Part shown: positions 1-7,579 of the stretch, in pieces | How positions within the stretch are numbered: position 1 is the first letter of the stretch | How the letters are laid out: each line of letters opens with the position of its first letter | Source of the DNA: an uncultured Lachnospiraceae bacterium | Lineage (GTDB): Bacteria; Bacillota; Clostridia; Lachnospirales; Lachnospiraceae | Reading direction: 5' to 3' | Assembly: GCA_910579225.1 (NCBI GenBank) | Contig: CAJTTI010000007.1 | Span: 70,614-93,416, forward strand | DNA length: 22,803 bases | Notes under the pieces: model-generated | The model's database searches: none | What the model saw: the letters and a program-made list of their open reading frames with translations, nothing else | Told to the model about the DNA's origin: nothing | Translations under genes and position numbers: made by a program

Positions 1-100
1 CTGTCACGTCCTTCTTAAGTTCGGTTACATCTTCTTTCAGGACCGTTACATCTTCTTTAAGTTCGGTTACGTCTTCTTTCAGATCGGTCATGTCTTTTCG
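1..100 (-). repeat. 21-bp heptad-encoding tandem repeat
   Basis: Four imperfect 21-base units read from right to left encode TDLKEDV, TELKEDV, TVLKEDV and TELKKDV. The period is exactly seven codons, so the repeat reflects coiled-coil coding and could change length by slippage. The array continues past the left edge, so total copy number is unknown. Confidence 0.7.
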
Positions 101-184
101 CAGCCCTGTTACTTCTTTGCACACAGGCTCCACTGCTCTTGTTACAATCTCTGTAATCATCTCCAGATCTTTTGCATCCAGCAT
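1..184 (-). CDS. Coiled-coil protein, N-terminal 61 residues (runs off left edge)
   Basis: An open frame starts at the ATG at 184-182 and stays open to the window edge, so the 3' end is missing. A good ribosome binding site (GGAGGA, 196-191) lies six bases upstream. The first 35 or so residues (MLDAKDLEMITEIV...) look helical. They are followed by four heptads of the type TELKEDV, giving a regular Leu/Val a-d pattern and Lys-Glu-Asp flanks, typical of a parallel coiled coil. At DNA level this is a 21-base imperfect tandem repeat over about positions 1-100. No signal peptide or membrane segment is visible in this part. A sigma-A-like promoter lies about 190 bases upstream. I do not recognise the family. 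Small heptad-repeat proteins of this kind are common in Firmicutes and are usually hypothetical. Confidence 0.75.
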   Translation of the reverse strand, partial: MLDAKDLEMITEIVTRAVEPVCKEVTGLRKDMTDLKEDVTELKEDVTVLKEDVTELKKDVT

Positions 185-254
185 ATCGTATCCTCCTTTT
201 GTATCTCATGGCATCTACATCTGTTACAGTGGATTGACTGGCTTTATCTGCTAC

Positions 255-275
255 GGAACAAACCGCATTTGTTCC
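255..275. repeat. Perfect 8-bp inverted repeat in the leader of the coiled-coil gene
   Basis: GGAACAAA (255-262) and TTTGTTCC (268-275) are separated by five bases. It lies between the minus-strand promoter at 378-406 and the start at 184, so it would be a hairpin in the leader RNA or a protein-binding dyad. No T-run follows on the minus strand, so it is not an intrinsic terminator. Function unknown. Confidence 0.5.
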
Positions 276-377
276 TTTCCCAACGCGGCTCCTGTGTAAA
301 TATACTCTCTTTCTTCTTTCGTCAGTGCTTTCCCCCTCTATACTGGTATCTTAAGTCTCCAGCCTGTCCTGTTATCA

Positions 378-406
378 AGTATAGCAGAAAAAATTCTCAT
401 TAGCAA
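378..406 (-). promoter_or_regulatory. Predicted sigma-A promoter for the coiled-coil gene
   Basis: On the minus strand TTGCTA (406-401) and TATACT (383-378) are separated by 17 bases. Transcription would start near 371 and leave a leader of about 190 bases with no convincing coding frame. The 185-484 gap therefore holds two back-to-back promoters and one inverted repeat, and I see no further gene in it. Confidence 0.55.
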
Positions 407-417
407 TTCAATTGTTA

Positions 418-446
418 TTGACTTGCAAAACCGGTTTCATTATAAT
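418..446 (+). promoter_or_regulatory. Predicted sigma-A promoter for the MATE gene
   Basis: TTGACT (418-423), a 17-base spacer and a perfect TATAAT (441-446) lie 38 bases before the MATE start codon. The match to the sigma-A consensus is very close, which suggests constitutive or repressor-controlled transcription. No obvious operator dyad overlaps it. Confidence 0.75.
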
Positions 447-484
447 CATTAGGATTAAATACAAAAGAAAGAAGGGAAAATCGT

Positions 485-1822
485 ATGGCACGGACAAGAC
501 AAATGACTGCAGGTCGGCCTGCCGCCCTGATCTTCACTTTTGCTCTGCCTCTGATGATTGGCAATGTATTCCAGCAATTATATACAGTAGTGGACACCAT
601 GGTAGTAGGAAAAGCCCTTGGTGTACATGCTCTTGCTGCTCTGGGCGCTGCAGACTGGATGAACTGGATGATGCTCGGAATCATCCAGGGGCTTACTCAG
701 GGATTTGGAATTCTGATGGCTCAGCATTTCGGGGCAGGTAGAATAAAAGAACTGCGCAGGACGGTTGGTAATTCTGTGGTCCTTGCTTTTTTGTCTTCTT
801 TTCTGCTGCTCGGTTCCGGACAGCTCATTGCCCGCCCCGTACTCTCACTTCTGCAGACCCCTGAAAACATTATGGCAGATTCTCTTCTATACCTGCGTAT
901 CATGTATCTGGGTATCCCTATAGTCATGGCGTACAACCTGTCTGCCAGTATCCTGCGGTCTCTGGGAGACGGTAAGACGCCTCTGTATGCCATGATTGTA
1001 GCTGCTGTTATCAATATTATCCTGGATCTGTTTTTTGTACTCGGTCTCGGATTTGGTATCAGCGGTGCGGCGGCGGCCACTCTGCTTGCCCAAATGACCT
1101 CCTGTGTGTTTTGCTATTATCATATCCGGAAAATCGAACTGCTGGCTATGACCCGGACTGATTTTCAATTTCAACAAGGGCTGCCTGTCCGCCTGCTGCT
1201 CCTTGGTGCACCCATGGCATTTCAGAATGCCATCATCTCCATCGGCGGCATGATTGTACAGTTTGTAGTCAATGGCTTTGGTGTCATCTTTATCGCCGGC
1301 TTCACCGCTACCAATAAGCTCTACGGTGTATTGGAAGTAGCCGCCACCTCTTACGGTTACGCAATGGTCACCTATACAGGCCAAAATCTGGGTGCCGGAA
1401 AAACAGAACGTATTCAACAGGGCATGCGTGCTGCCCTGTTGATTGCTCTTTGTACCTCTGCGTTGATCGCTGTATGTATGCTTCTGGGCGGCAGAGAAAT
1501 CCTCAGCTGCTTTATTTCCGGCACACCGGAAGAATTTGAACAGACGCTTCAAATTGCCTTTTTTTATCTGGCTGTCATGAGTGTCTGTCTGCCTGTCCTT
1601 TACACCCTCCACATCACCCGTTCTGTCATCCAGGGCATGGGCAATACCGTTCTCCCAATGGTATCAGGCATTGCAGAATTCGTCATGCGCGCCCTGACTG
1701 CTGTCTTTCTGCCCCGTTTCATTGGGGAGACTGGTATCTTTTATGCAGAAATCACAGCCTGGGCCGGAGCTGTAGTTATTCTGATCATTAGCTATTTTAT
1801 TGTTATCCGCAAGGCAGGATAG
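485..1822 (+). CDS. MATE family multidrug/cation antiporter
   Basis: The 445-residue product has the length and hydrophobic pattern of MATE transporters, with about twelve membrane segments in two halves. Recognisable family stretches are the start (GRPAALIFTFALPLMIGNV, then FQQLYTVVDTMVVG), the GILMAQHFGAG loop, SILRSLGDGKTPLY at the end of the first half, and the equivalent QNLGAGKTERI and VIQGMGNT in the second half. Family members exchange Na+ or H+ for drugs or other organic cations at the cytoplasmic membrane; the substrate here cannot be read from sequence. The start is set by AGAAGGG about eight bases upstream and a near-consensus promoter. It appears monocistronic. Its stop codon lies only four bases from the stop of the convergent HPr-like gene, with no classic terminator between them. 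It most resembles the DinF/MepA-like branch, but I would not fix the subgroup. Confidence 0.9.
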   Translation: MARTRQMTAGRPAALIFTFALPLMIGNVFQQLYTVVDTMVVGKALGVHALAALGAADWMNWMMLGIIQGLTQGFGILMAQHFGAGRIKELRRTVGNSVVLAFLSSFLLLGSGQLIARPVLSLLQTPENIMADSLLYLRIMYLGIPIVMAYNLSASILRSLGDGKTPLYAMIVAAVINIILDLFFVLGLGFGISGAAAATLLAQMTSCVFCYYHIRKIELLAMTRTDFQFQQGLPVRLLLLGAPMAFQNAIISIGGMIVQFVVNGFGVIFIAGFTATNKLYGVLEVAATSYGYAMVTYTGQNLGAGKTERIQQGMRAALLIALCTSALIAVCMLLGGREILSCFISGTPEEFEQTLQIAFFYLAVMSVCLPVLYTLHITRSVIQGMGNTVLPMVSGIAEFVMRALTAVFLPRFIGETGIFYAEITAWAGAVVILIISYFIVIRKAG

Positions 1823-1826
1823 TCTG

Positions 1827-2084
1827 TTATTTATGACACAGAATCTTTTCGATCTGCTCCAGAACAGACTCTTCCTCCTTTTCACAGTCCACAATGATTT
1901 CGACCCAATCCATCCTGTGAACTCCAAGCGACAACACATTCAAAGGTTCTCTGATACTTGCCATTTTCTTTCCTGCTTTCAGGAATACATGCTCGTCTTC
2001 CCTTCTAACCGTCTGGCTGAGAGCAGCGGCAACAGCCATATGAATTCCGCCCGGTACGGACACCTGAATCTTTCGTCTGATCAT
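1827..2084 (-). CDS. HPr-like phosphocarrier domain protein with Glu at position 46
   Basis: This 85-residue protein aligns without gaps to Bacillus subtilis HPr as I recall it: His15 in GIH, and Ser52-Leu53-Gly54 in NVLSLGV. HPr carries phosphate from Enzyme I to PTS IIA domains on His15. The residues around the active site differ: Arg17 and Pro18 are replaced by Ala and Val, and position 46, the HPr-kinase serine of Firmicutes, is Glu. It is the last gene of the sorbitol cluster, six or nine bases after the IIA stop. ATG at 2084 is preferred because AAAGGAAA sits about six bases upstream; an in-frame GTG at 2087 is the alternative. The context suggests a dedicated, possibly regulatory, HPr paralogue for the sorbitol system. 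The general HPr gene would lie elsewhere in the genome. Confidence 0.75.
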   Translation of the reverse strand: MIRRKIQVSVPGGIHMAVAAALSQTVRREDEHVFLKAGKKMASIREPLNVLSLGVHRMDWVEIIVDCEKEEESVLEQIEKILCHK

Positions 2085-2093
2085 CACTTTCCT

Positions 2094-2453
2094 TTACGCC
2101 AGAATCCGGATCACACTTCCGATCTGAAGAACCGGAACTTCTGCTTCTTCTACCACCATGCTTCCCGGCAGACTATCTGAAGCACCATTGAACTGAATGG
2201 AAATATGCCCCAACGCCTCCAGATTCTTCTGCATCACATGGCCAGTCACAAGAATCCGGTATGTTTTTCCGTCAATCTCCAGAGTCTGCCCCGGCTCAAT
2301 AACGGCGTCCGCTTTTTTTACGTCAATGCTGTAGCAGTAGTCCTTCAGCGTATCCGGTGCGCTGTCACCGAATAAAATAATGGTCTTCTCTTCTGCAAAA
2401 GCAGCTGCCAGATCACCAACACCTTTTACTGTATTCTCATAAATTGTCTTCAT
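2094..2453 (-). CDS. srlB: PTS glucitol/sorbitol IIA component (SrlB family), phosphoacceptor His not seen
   Basis: The 119-residue product matches the SrlB/GutB family in length and in landmarks: FGDSAPDTLKDYC, a PGQ turn after it, NLEALGHISIQFNG, and a C-terminal PVLQIGSVIRI strand. Family members take phosphate from HPr on a histidine and pass it to the IIB cysteine. In E. coli SrlB, from memory, that is His43, three residues after the conserved Cys40. Here Cys40 is present but residue 43 is Ile and residue 45 is Val. The only histidines are in TGHV and LGHI further on. The start has a strong AGGAGGTT site. It lies 27 bases after the PRD regulator and is followed almost at once by the HPr-like gene. 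It is either an atypical IIA using another residue or a non-catalytic regulator. Confidence 0.85.
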   Translation of the reverse strand: MKTIYENTVKGVGDLAAAFAEEKTIILFGDSAPDTLKDYCYSIDVKKADAVIEPGQTLEIDGKTYRILVTGHVMQKNLEALGHISIQFNGASDSLPGSMVVEEAEVPVLQIGSVIRILA

Positions 2454-2480
2454 AGTTCATAACCTCCTGATCCCATCTTT

Positions 2481-4391
2481 CTATATGTTTTCAAATAATT
2501 CATTATTTCTGATCATGTACAGAACGAAATCTTTACCTGATTTTAACCTTGCAATTTCTTCCACCATCGGACCGTCCGAAGCGATTACCAGAAGTTCGTT
2601 ATATATATGTATCAAAATATCATCATTAAGTTCAGATTCTTTTGGCAAGGCCAGAAAGAGAAGGAGACGGACTCCCGGTCCGGTCCGCTCTGACACTCCC
2701 ACTGCCAGCACAATCTTCTCTCCTGGATATTGCAGATGCGGAAATCCAATATGATCATCAAATAACATGGTACTTTTTTCTTCCCGCTTTAAAAGCGCCT
2801 CTTGAAACTGAGACTCCAGTACGCCTTCCTTTATAAGCAGTTCTGTCATATACAGCATCGCTTCCAGGTAAGACAACTTTGGATCCAGCACATAAAAGTG
2901 CTCTGGTTCCAGAATCGTCGCAATCAAAGAATTGATACCTGTTTTCATGGAAATATCCAGATGGCCCAAACATTTGAGTCGCTCAATCTGACGCAGCACT
3001 TCCACCTCGTCAAAAATTTCCTCCAGCCAGATCACAGGTACTTTATTGGATTCATAAGTCCTCAGTGTGGAGATCATAAGATTAAAATCTCCCCGCTCTT
3101 TTGCATCCTTTTCAGAAAGCAGTTCAAACTCCACAGAATCTGGCATCATCTTCTCCAGTCTCACCTGAATCAGTCTCCCAGAGATCGCACCCTGAGCACA
3201 GACGATTCCCACCCGAAATGCCCTCTGTTTCTTATAATGTTGTTCTTCCAGAAACAGACTGAAGTAAGAAGCCAGAAATCCAAGTTCATCGTCTACCACC
3301 AGAAGACTGGTCTGTTCTTCTATGACCTTTTTGGCCAGCTCTGCCATCTTATATGCCAGCGGATATCGTTCCCGAATCTCTGCCAACGCATAATTTCTGA
3401 TATAAAACCGGTATTTCAGACGGTTCAGCATAAAGTTGATATGATACACAAAATCATCCAGAAGATCCGTAGGGGAAATATGAAAATTCATATCATATGC
3501 AATCCGGTTGAGAATCTTTACTACCAGCTCCGCCACCTCTTCACTGATCTCAAGCGCCTGCCTGTCGTCCCTGCTCATGGGCGTACGCATTCCTGCAATA
3601 GGAAGCGACAGAAAGAGTATTTCTTCCATTGGAATTTCTATCTGAAACATTTCTATTGTCTGTTCCACAATCTTCTCTGCAAAACGATATGCAGTCGTCT
3701 GCTCCAGTTCATGATATTTTTCCTGAAGAAAGTTCAGAGGATGATCATTCAATACCCGGTCGATCATCAGAATATAGGAACGCATAAAATACTGTGTCGT
3801 AATATAGTCCAGGCCATATTCCTGGCAATATCCATTCACCATATTCTCCAGATCATCATCCAGAAGAAAGGATTCAAACACCTGATCATACATCTGTTCC
3901 AGAATGAACAACCGGAGTTTAAATTCTTCTCCCTCCAGGCGAAGCCCCGTATTTGTTTTGCCTACAATCCGGATCTGGTAACTTTCCAGCAGTTCCCGAA
4001 GCTTCTTCAAATCTCCATTGATCGTGGTACGCCCCACACATATCTCATCTGCCAGATCGTCAATGAGAACAGAGCCTCCTTCATGCATCAACCGGTTCAG
4101 AATATGTCCGTATCGTTTTGCAGGTGAATTCATATAATCATTCTGGCCGTATACGGTCTGCTTTTTCTCCAGAAACTTTTTCTCATCCAGTACAAAAAGT
4201 GCATACCGGCCTGATACGGACTCTACCAGCGCACTGTCTTCCAGAAGCTGATTCAGTTCCCTGATATCGTTCCGAATGGTTTTCGTTCCCACTCTCAGCT
4301 TGTCTGCCAGACTTTCCAGCCTGGCAGTCCTGCGAAGTTCCATAATCTCCAGAATCTGTGCGATTCTGCTGTCTGATGTCCCTGAACGCAT
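2481..4391 (-). CDS. PRD-containing transcriptional regulator of the sorbitol locus (MtlR/LicR type)
   Basis: This is a 636-residue, five-domain BglG-superfamily activator. An N-terminal winged helix lies at about 8-60 (LADKLRVGTKTIRNDI). A second Mga/HTH_11-like helix is at about 95-155 (ICVGRTTINGDLKKL). PRD1 is at about 180-285, PRD2 at about 290-385, a IIB-like domain at 391-475 with Cys398 (GIVCAQG), and a IIA(Fru/Mtl)-like domain at 500-632 with His552 (HIGFPHLQYPG). Such regulators read PTS flux through phosphorylation of these residues. The second His of PRD1 appears replaced by Pro264 and that of PRD2 by Tyr376, while His317 in PRD2 is kept, so control may rest on fewer sites. The presence of DNA-binding helices argues for an activator rather than an RNA antiterminator. 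GGAGGAAGGGG precedes the ATG. Confidence 0.88.
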   Translation of the reverse strand: MRSGTSDSRIAQILEIMELRRTARLESLADKLRVGTKTIRNDIRELNQLLEDSALVESVSGRYALFVLDEKKFLEKKQTVYGQNDYMNSPAKRYGHILNRLMHEGGSVLIDDLADEICVGRTTINGDLKKLRELLESYQIRIVGKTNTGLRLEGEEFKLRLFILEQMYDQVFESFLLDDDLENMVNGYCQEYGLDYITTQYFMRSYILMIDRVLNDHPLNFLQEKYHELEQTTAYRFAEKIVEQTIEMFQIEIPMEEILFLSLPIAGMRTPMSRDDRQALEISEEVAELVVKILNRIAYDMNFHISPTDLLDDFVYHINFMLNRLKYRFYIRNYALAEIRERYPLAYKMAELAKKVIEEQTSLLVVDDELGFLASYFSLFLEEQHYKKQRAFRVGIVCAQGAISGRLIQVRLEKMMPDSVEFELLSEKDAKERGDFNLMISTLRTYESNKVPVIWLEEIFDEVEVLRQIERLKCLGHLDISMKTGINSLIATILEPEHFYVLDPKLSYLEAMLYMTELLIKEGVLESQFQEALLKREEKSTMLFDDHIGFPHLQYPGEKIVLAVGVSERTGPGVRLLLFLALPKESELNDDILIHIYNELLVIASDGPMVEEIARLKSGKDFVLYMIRNNELFENI

Positions 4392-4468
4392 GGCATCCCC
4401 TTCCTCCGCCTGCTTTTGCCTCAGTTTTTTCCACGGAATGAACAGGCATACTTTTTTCTTCTGTATTT

Positions 4469-4497
4469 ATTATATTAAAAAACACATTCTAATAAAA
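4469..4497 (-). promoter_or_regulatory. Possible internal promoter before the PRD regulator
   Basis: In the 159-base gap after the dehydrogenase gene, TTTTAT (4497-4492) and a perfect TATAAT (4474-4469) are spaced by 17 bases on the minus strand. It would give the regulator, IIA and HPr-like genes their own transcript. The -35 is weak, and read-through from the upstream sorbitol genes is also possible because I see no terminator in the gap. Confidence 0.4.
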
Positions 4498-4550
4498 GCA
4501 TCATTTCTTTTCACAATTTTTTCGGCGGAAAGGAATTTTTCAGCGTCCGG

Positions 4551-5363
4551 TCAGCCTCTGGTCTTTCCTCCTGCCACATTATAAGTTACGCCATGAACAT
4601 AGGAAGCTTTCTCACTGCCCAGATAACAGACCATATCTGCCACTTCCGAAAGCTTACCAGAGCGTCCCAGAGGTGTTGTGGAAGTCTTACTGTAACCTGC
4701 CCGCAGCTCTTCAATGGTTATTCCTCTTGTATAAGCCAACGCCGTCTCATATCCTATCGTCCGGAGTCCTGTAGCCTCCATGATTCCCGGCGCCACACCG
4801 ACTACCCGGACTCCCTTTCTTCCCAGTTCTTTCGCCCAGGATCTGGTGAAAGAATTCACTGCATTTTTCGTGGCTGCATAGATACTCTGCCCTTCTGAGC
4901 CTTCCAGTCCACTCTCTGAAGACATATTAATAATCACGCCTTCTTTTTTCTCCACCATCACGCGGCCTGCTGCCTGTGCACACAGATAGACACCTTTTAG
5001 ATTTACATTCACCACTTTATCAAACACGGCGTCATCCAGCTCAAACTCCCCATGAGGTTTTGCATCGTCTACCAGAAGTCTCGGAATGTTAATTCCCGCA
5101 TTGTTTACCAGGATATCCACAGTCCCAAACTTTTCCACCGTTTCATTTACCATGTGTTCCACACTTTCACGATCTGTTACATTCGTCACCGTATAATGAC
5201 ATTTGTCAGATTTCGACTCCATCTTCGGAGCTTCCGGGCTCATATCTGCAATCACCACATTTGCTCCCTGATTCAAAAACTCTTCTGCGACTGCTTTCCC
5301 GATTCCGGACGCTCCTCCTGTTACAATTACTGTCTTTCCTTCCAGATTTAACCATGTATTCAT
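4551..5363 (-). CDS. srlD: Sorbitol-6-phosphate 2-dehydrogenase (short-chain dehydrogenase)
   Basis: The 270-residue product is a classical short-chain dehydrogenase. It has the nucleotide motif TGGASGIG (15-22), NNAG (about 91-94), the catalytic Asn121, Ser148/Ser149 in INMSSE, and Tyr162-x3-Lys166 (YAATK). The C-terminal end GGKTRG is a mark I associate with sorbitol-6-phosphate dehydrogenases. Asp40 after the second strand (VVIADM) favours NAD(H) over NADP(H). The expected reaction is D-sorbitol 6-phosphate plus NAD+ to D-fructose 6-phosphate, which enters glycolysis. It lies 45 bases after the IIBC gene in the same direction, and its length is normal for the family. GAAAGGAAA gives a usable ribosome binding site. 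The substrate is assigned mainly from the neighbouring glucitol PTS genes. Confidence 0.9.
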   Translation of the reverse strand: MNTWLNLEGKTVIVTGGASGIGKAVAEEFLNQGANVVIADMSPEAPKMESKSDKCHYTVTNVTDRESVEHMVNETVEKFGTVDILVNNAGINIPRLLVDDAKPHGEFELDDAVFDKVVNVNLKGVYLCAQAAGRVMVEKKEGVIINMSSESGLEGSEGQSIYAATKNAVNSFTRSWAKELGRKGVRVVGVAPGIMEATGLRTIGYETALAYTRGITIEELRAGYSKTSTTPLGRSGKLSEVADMVCYLGSEKASYVHGVTYNVAGGKTRG

Positions 5364-5408
5364 AATATGTTTTTCCTTTCTATAATTTCATCTATATTTT
5401 CTTCGCGT

Positions 5409-6428
5409 TTAATAAAGTCCGATGCTGGCAACCCATGCCACCAGTACCCTGGGTACTCCAATCAAAAATCTGGAATACAGAACCGACGGCACTCCTACTT
5501 CCACAGTCTCCGGCTCTGCCTCTGCCAGGCCAAGTCCTACCGGAATAAAATCACAGGCACACTGAGTGTTAATTGCAAACAATGCTGGAAGTGCCAGACT
5601 CGGAGCAATATTCCCTTTTCCGATCTCCACGCCGATCATAATTCCAATCACCTGGGCGATTACAGCCCCCGGCCCCAGCAGTGCCGACAGCACAGGAATG
5701 GAACAGATAAATCCAAGTACCAGCAGTCCCACACCGTTTCCTGCCAGCGGCACCAGAAGTTTTGCAAACCAGTCTCCGAATCCGGAACCCTGAATGATAC
5801 CAATCAGCATAGCCACAAAAGCCATAAACGGCAATATTGTTGTAATCATGGACTGTACCGCATCCCGCGCTGCCTGATAGAGGGTGTTTACCACTTTTCC
5901 GGCGCCCATACCAATCTTCTGAATAATACTGGATTTGCTGGTTTCCCCTAAAGTCTCCGATACTTTTTTATCCGTACTGTATTTGAATTTCCGTTCTGTC
6001 TCCGCTTTTGGTTTTTCTGCTTCTTTCGCCGGTGCTTTTGCCGCTGTAGATTCATCTGCCGGACTAATCTGATCCGGTCCTACTGCTGAGACATAGATGT
6101 CTTCCGTGATAAATTTCGCCAGCGGACCGCTCTTTCCCACCGGCATAATATTGACCGTCGGAATCCGTTTCTGAGGATAGATTCCGCACCGCAATGTGCC
6201 GCCGCAGTCAATCACCACAAGGAAAATCTCCTCATCCGGCACAGAAGTTTTGAACCCATTGACCGCTGTACATCCGGTTAGTTTCACAATTTTCTCTATA
6301 ATTTCCGGTTCCGCACCGCCTCCAGTAATAAAGACTACTTTATCTTTTCCCTCTTTGGGCATAACTGTCAGAGGCCCACCGAATCCGCCGCTTCCTCTTT
6401 CTATTCTAATAGCACCATATTCTGTCAT
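5409..6428 (-). CDS. srlE: PTS glucitol/sorbitol IIBC component (SrlE)
   Basis: The 339-residue product has an N-terminal IIB domain (about 1-120) with the phosphorylated cysteine Cys75 in VIDCGGTLRCGIYP and the flanking PVGKSGPLAKFITEDIYVS stretch. A charged Ala/Glu/Lys/Pro linker covers about 122-160. A membrane part of the IIC module follows (about 180-339), containing GPGAVIAQVIGIMIG and CDFIPVGLGLAEAEPETVEVG. The protein transfers phosphate from IIA to the incoming hexitol and forms the channel together with SrlA. It lies 119 bases after the IIC2 gene; that gap holds no motif I can name. AGGAGA precedes the ATG by a normal distance. It is slightly longer than E. coli SrlE because of the linker. 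Confidence 0.92.
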   Translation of the reverse strand: MTEYGAIRIERGSGGFGGPLTVMPKEGKDKVVFITGGGAEPEIIEKIVKLTGCTAVNGFKTSVPDEEIFLVVIDCGGTLRCGIYPQKRIPTVNIMPVGKSGPLAKFITEDIYVSAVGPDQISPADESTAAKAPAKEAEKPKAETERKFKYSTDKKVSETLGETSKSSIIQKIGMGAGKVVNTLYQAARDAVQSMITTILPFMAFVAMLIGIIQGSGFGDWFAKLLVPLAGNGVGLLVLGFICSIPVLSALLGPGAVIAQVIGIMIGVEIGKGNIAPSLALPALFAINTQCACDFIPVGLGLAEAEPETVEVGVPSVLYSRFLIGVPRVLVAWVASIGLY

Positions 6429-6547
6429 TTTTTGTCTCCTATTTAAAATTTCGTTTCTGCCCTCTCAACGTCCTGTATCTGGAAAAACTTCAGACCGTCT
6501 CCACATCCCTGAAATTCTTCCGAGTGTTTCCCGGGCCGTTACTGTTT

Positions 6548-7087
6548 TTAAAGTGTGTTTTTCAGCTCTATTTTCTGCTGTTTCATAACGAATGCTGTTG
6601 TGAAATCCGTAATCCATCCAGCCAAAAAGTTCATAACCAGACCTACCAGCAGATATCGGATTGCCAGCGGTGTTGTACTGAGCCCAAGCGTCGTAATGCC
6701 GTCTGCAATTCCAAGATAGATAAAAATCTCACCCACATTTATGTGCGGGAACATCCCGCTGTTGGTATGGCAGTGATAGGTTGATGACGCATAGTAACTG
6801 GGCTTCATTCTCTCTGGAAGAAATTTCCCCATGGACAAGGCCATGGGATTTCCCAGCATAAATGCAGAGAGAAATGGAAGTACCCCATATGCCAGAATTA
6901 CATTTCCGGAACAGATTTTTGCAAACTTGTTAATTCGCTCCTGGCCGATCAAGGCAATCAGTGCATTCATAAATACGAGCAGAAGGAGAACTTTGGGCAC
7001 AATCGTGGAAACCCAACTGACGAAAGTAACTGCACCTGCGTCAAACAGCCCCATAAATCCTTCAGCAATTCTTACTATAATATCCAT
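6548..7087 (-). CDS. srlA: PTS glucitol/sorbitol IIC2 component (SrlA)
   Basis: The 179-residue membrane protein has about four hydrophobic segments and the family stretches GNPMALSMGKFLPERMKPSYYAS, HCHTNSGMFPHIN and PLAIRYLLVGLVMNFLAGWITDFTT. It supplies the second half of the glucitol permease, with SrlE providing IIB and the rest of IIC. The length is close to E. coli SrlA (about 187). It follows gutM after ten bases with an AAGGAGG site, so the two should be translated from one transcript. The N-terminal half of the divergent fused permease (7761-9314) is a clear paralogue. Confidence 0.92.
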   Translation of the reverse strand: MDIIVRIAEGFMGLFDAGAVTFVSWVSTIVPKVLLLLVFMNALIALIGQERINKFAKICSGNVILAYGVLPFLSAFMLGNPMALSMGKFLPERMKPSYYASSTYHCHTNSGMFPHINVGEIFIYLGIADGITTLGLSTTPLAIRYLLVGLVMNFLAGWITDFTTAFVMKQQKIELKNTL

Positions 7088-7097
7088 ATAAACCTCC

Positions 7098-7556
7098 TTA
7101 TTCTGTATGTGGCACAGCCAGACGTTTTAACACACTGGCAGCCTTTACAAGCGGTGCAGGTTCCTCTGTAAGTTCGCCTCCCGACATCAGGATCCGGTAA
7201 TTGGACGACGCTTCCAGGACCGCTTTTGCAAGAGGTTTTGGAAGACGCATCTTCTGGCAATCCGTCTGCCTGATCGCCCCCACATCCATTCCCTCAAATC
7301 CTTTCAAAGATCGGACTCTGGCAAATACGGTCACTCCCTGCAGATAACTTCCTTCCAGGATACTGCCGCTGCTGTCTATGGCGAACATTGCAATTGCTCC
7401 GGCATGAAACGCTCCTTTGGTTTTTCCGATCGCCACCCGTCCTTTCTGTCTGAGAGACCGGTAAGACTGCATAAAACTCTTCATCTGTATAAATGTCAGA
7501 AGATACTGCAGAGCAAATGCAACACAGAATAGAACGATCAGTGGAATGATGTTCAT
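7098..7556 (-). CDS. gutM: GutM-family regulator of glucitol operon
   Basis: The 152-residue product begins with a hydrophobic stretch (IIPLIVLFCVAFALQYLLTF) and continues with the GutM pattern: FMQSYRSLRQKGRVAIGKTKGAFHAGAIAMFAIDSSGSILEG followed by GVTVFARVR. GutM is known genetically in E. coli as an activator of the glucitol operon; its biochemical mode is not well established, and the membrane anchor suggests it acts close to the permease. It is the first gene of the minus-strand sorbitol cluster, with AAAGGAGA upstream of ATG. It is about 30 residues longer than E. coli GutM as I recall it. I see no helix-turn-helix in it. Confidence 0.85.
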   Translation of the reverse strand: MNIIPLIVLFCVAFALQYLLTFIQMKSFMQSYRSLRQKGRVAIGKTKGAFHAGAIAMFAIDSSGSILEGSYLQGVTVFARVRSLKGFEGMDVGAIRQTDCQKMRLPKPLAKAVLEASSNYRILMSGGELTEEPAPLVKAASVLKRLAVPHTE

Positions 7557-7579
7557 AATTTGTTTCTCCTTTCAGAACC

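Noticed and set aside
1..100. 21-base repeats considered as a CRISPR array
   Set aside because: Units are directly adjacent without unique spacers and encode coiled-coil heptads in frame.
255..275. GGAACAAA-N5-TTTGTTCC as an SOS (LexA) box
   Set aside because: The Firmicutes LexA site has GAAC and GTTC about four bases apart; here the half-sites are 11 bases apart.
2802..4127. Long open frame on the plus strand (441 codons) opposite the PRD regulator
   Set aside because: It is antisense to a gene with clear domains. Its translation is rich in His, Cys, Gln and Ile with no motif, and no ribosome binding site or promoter supports it.
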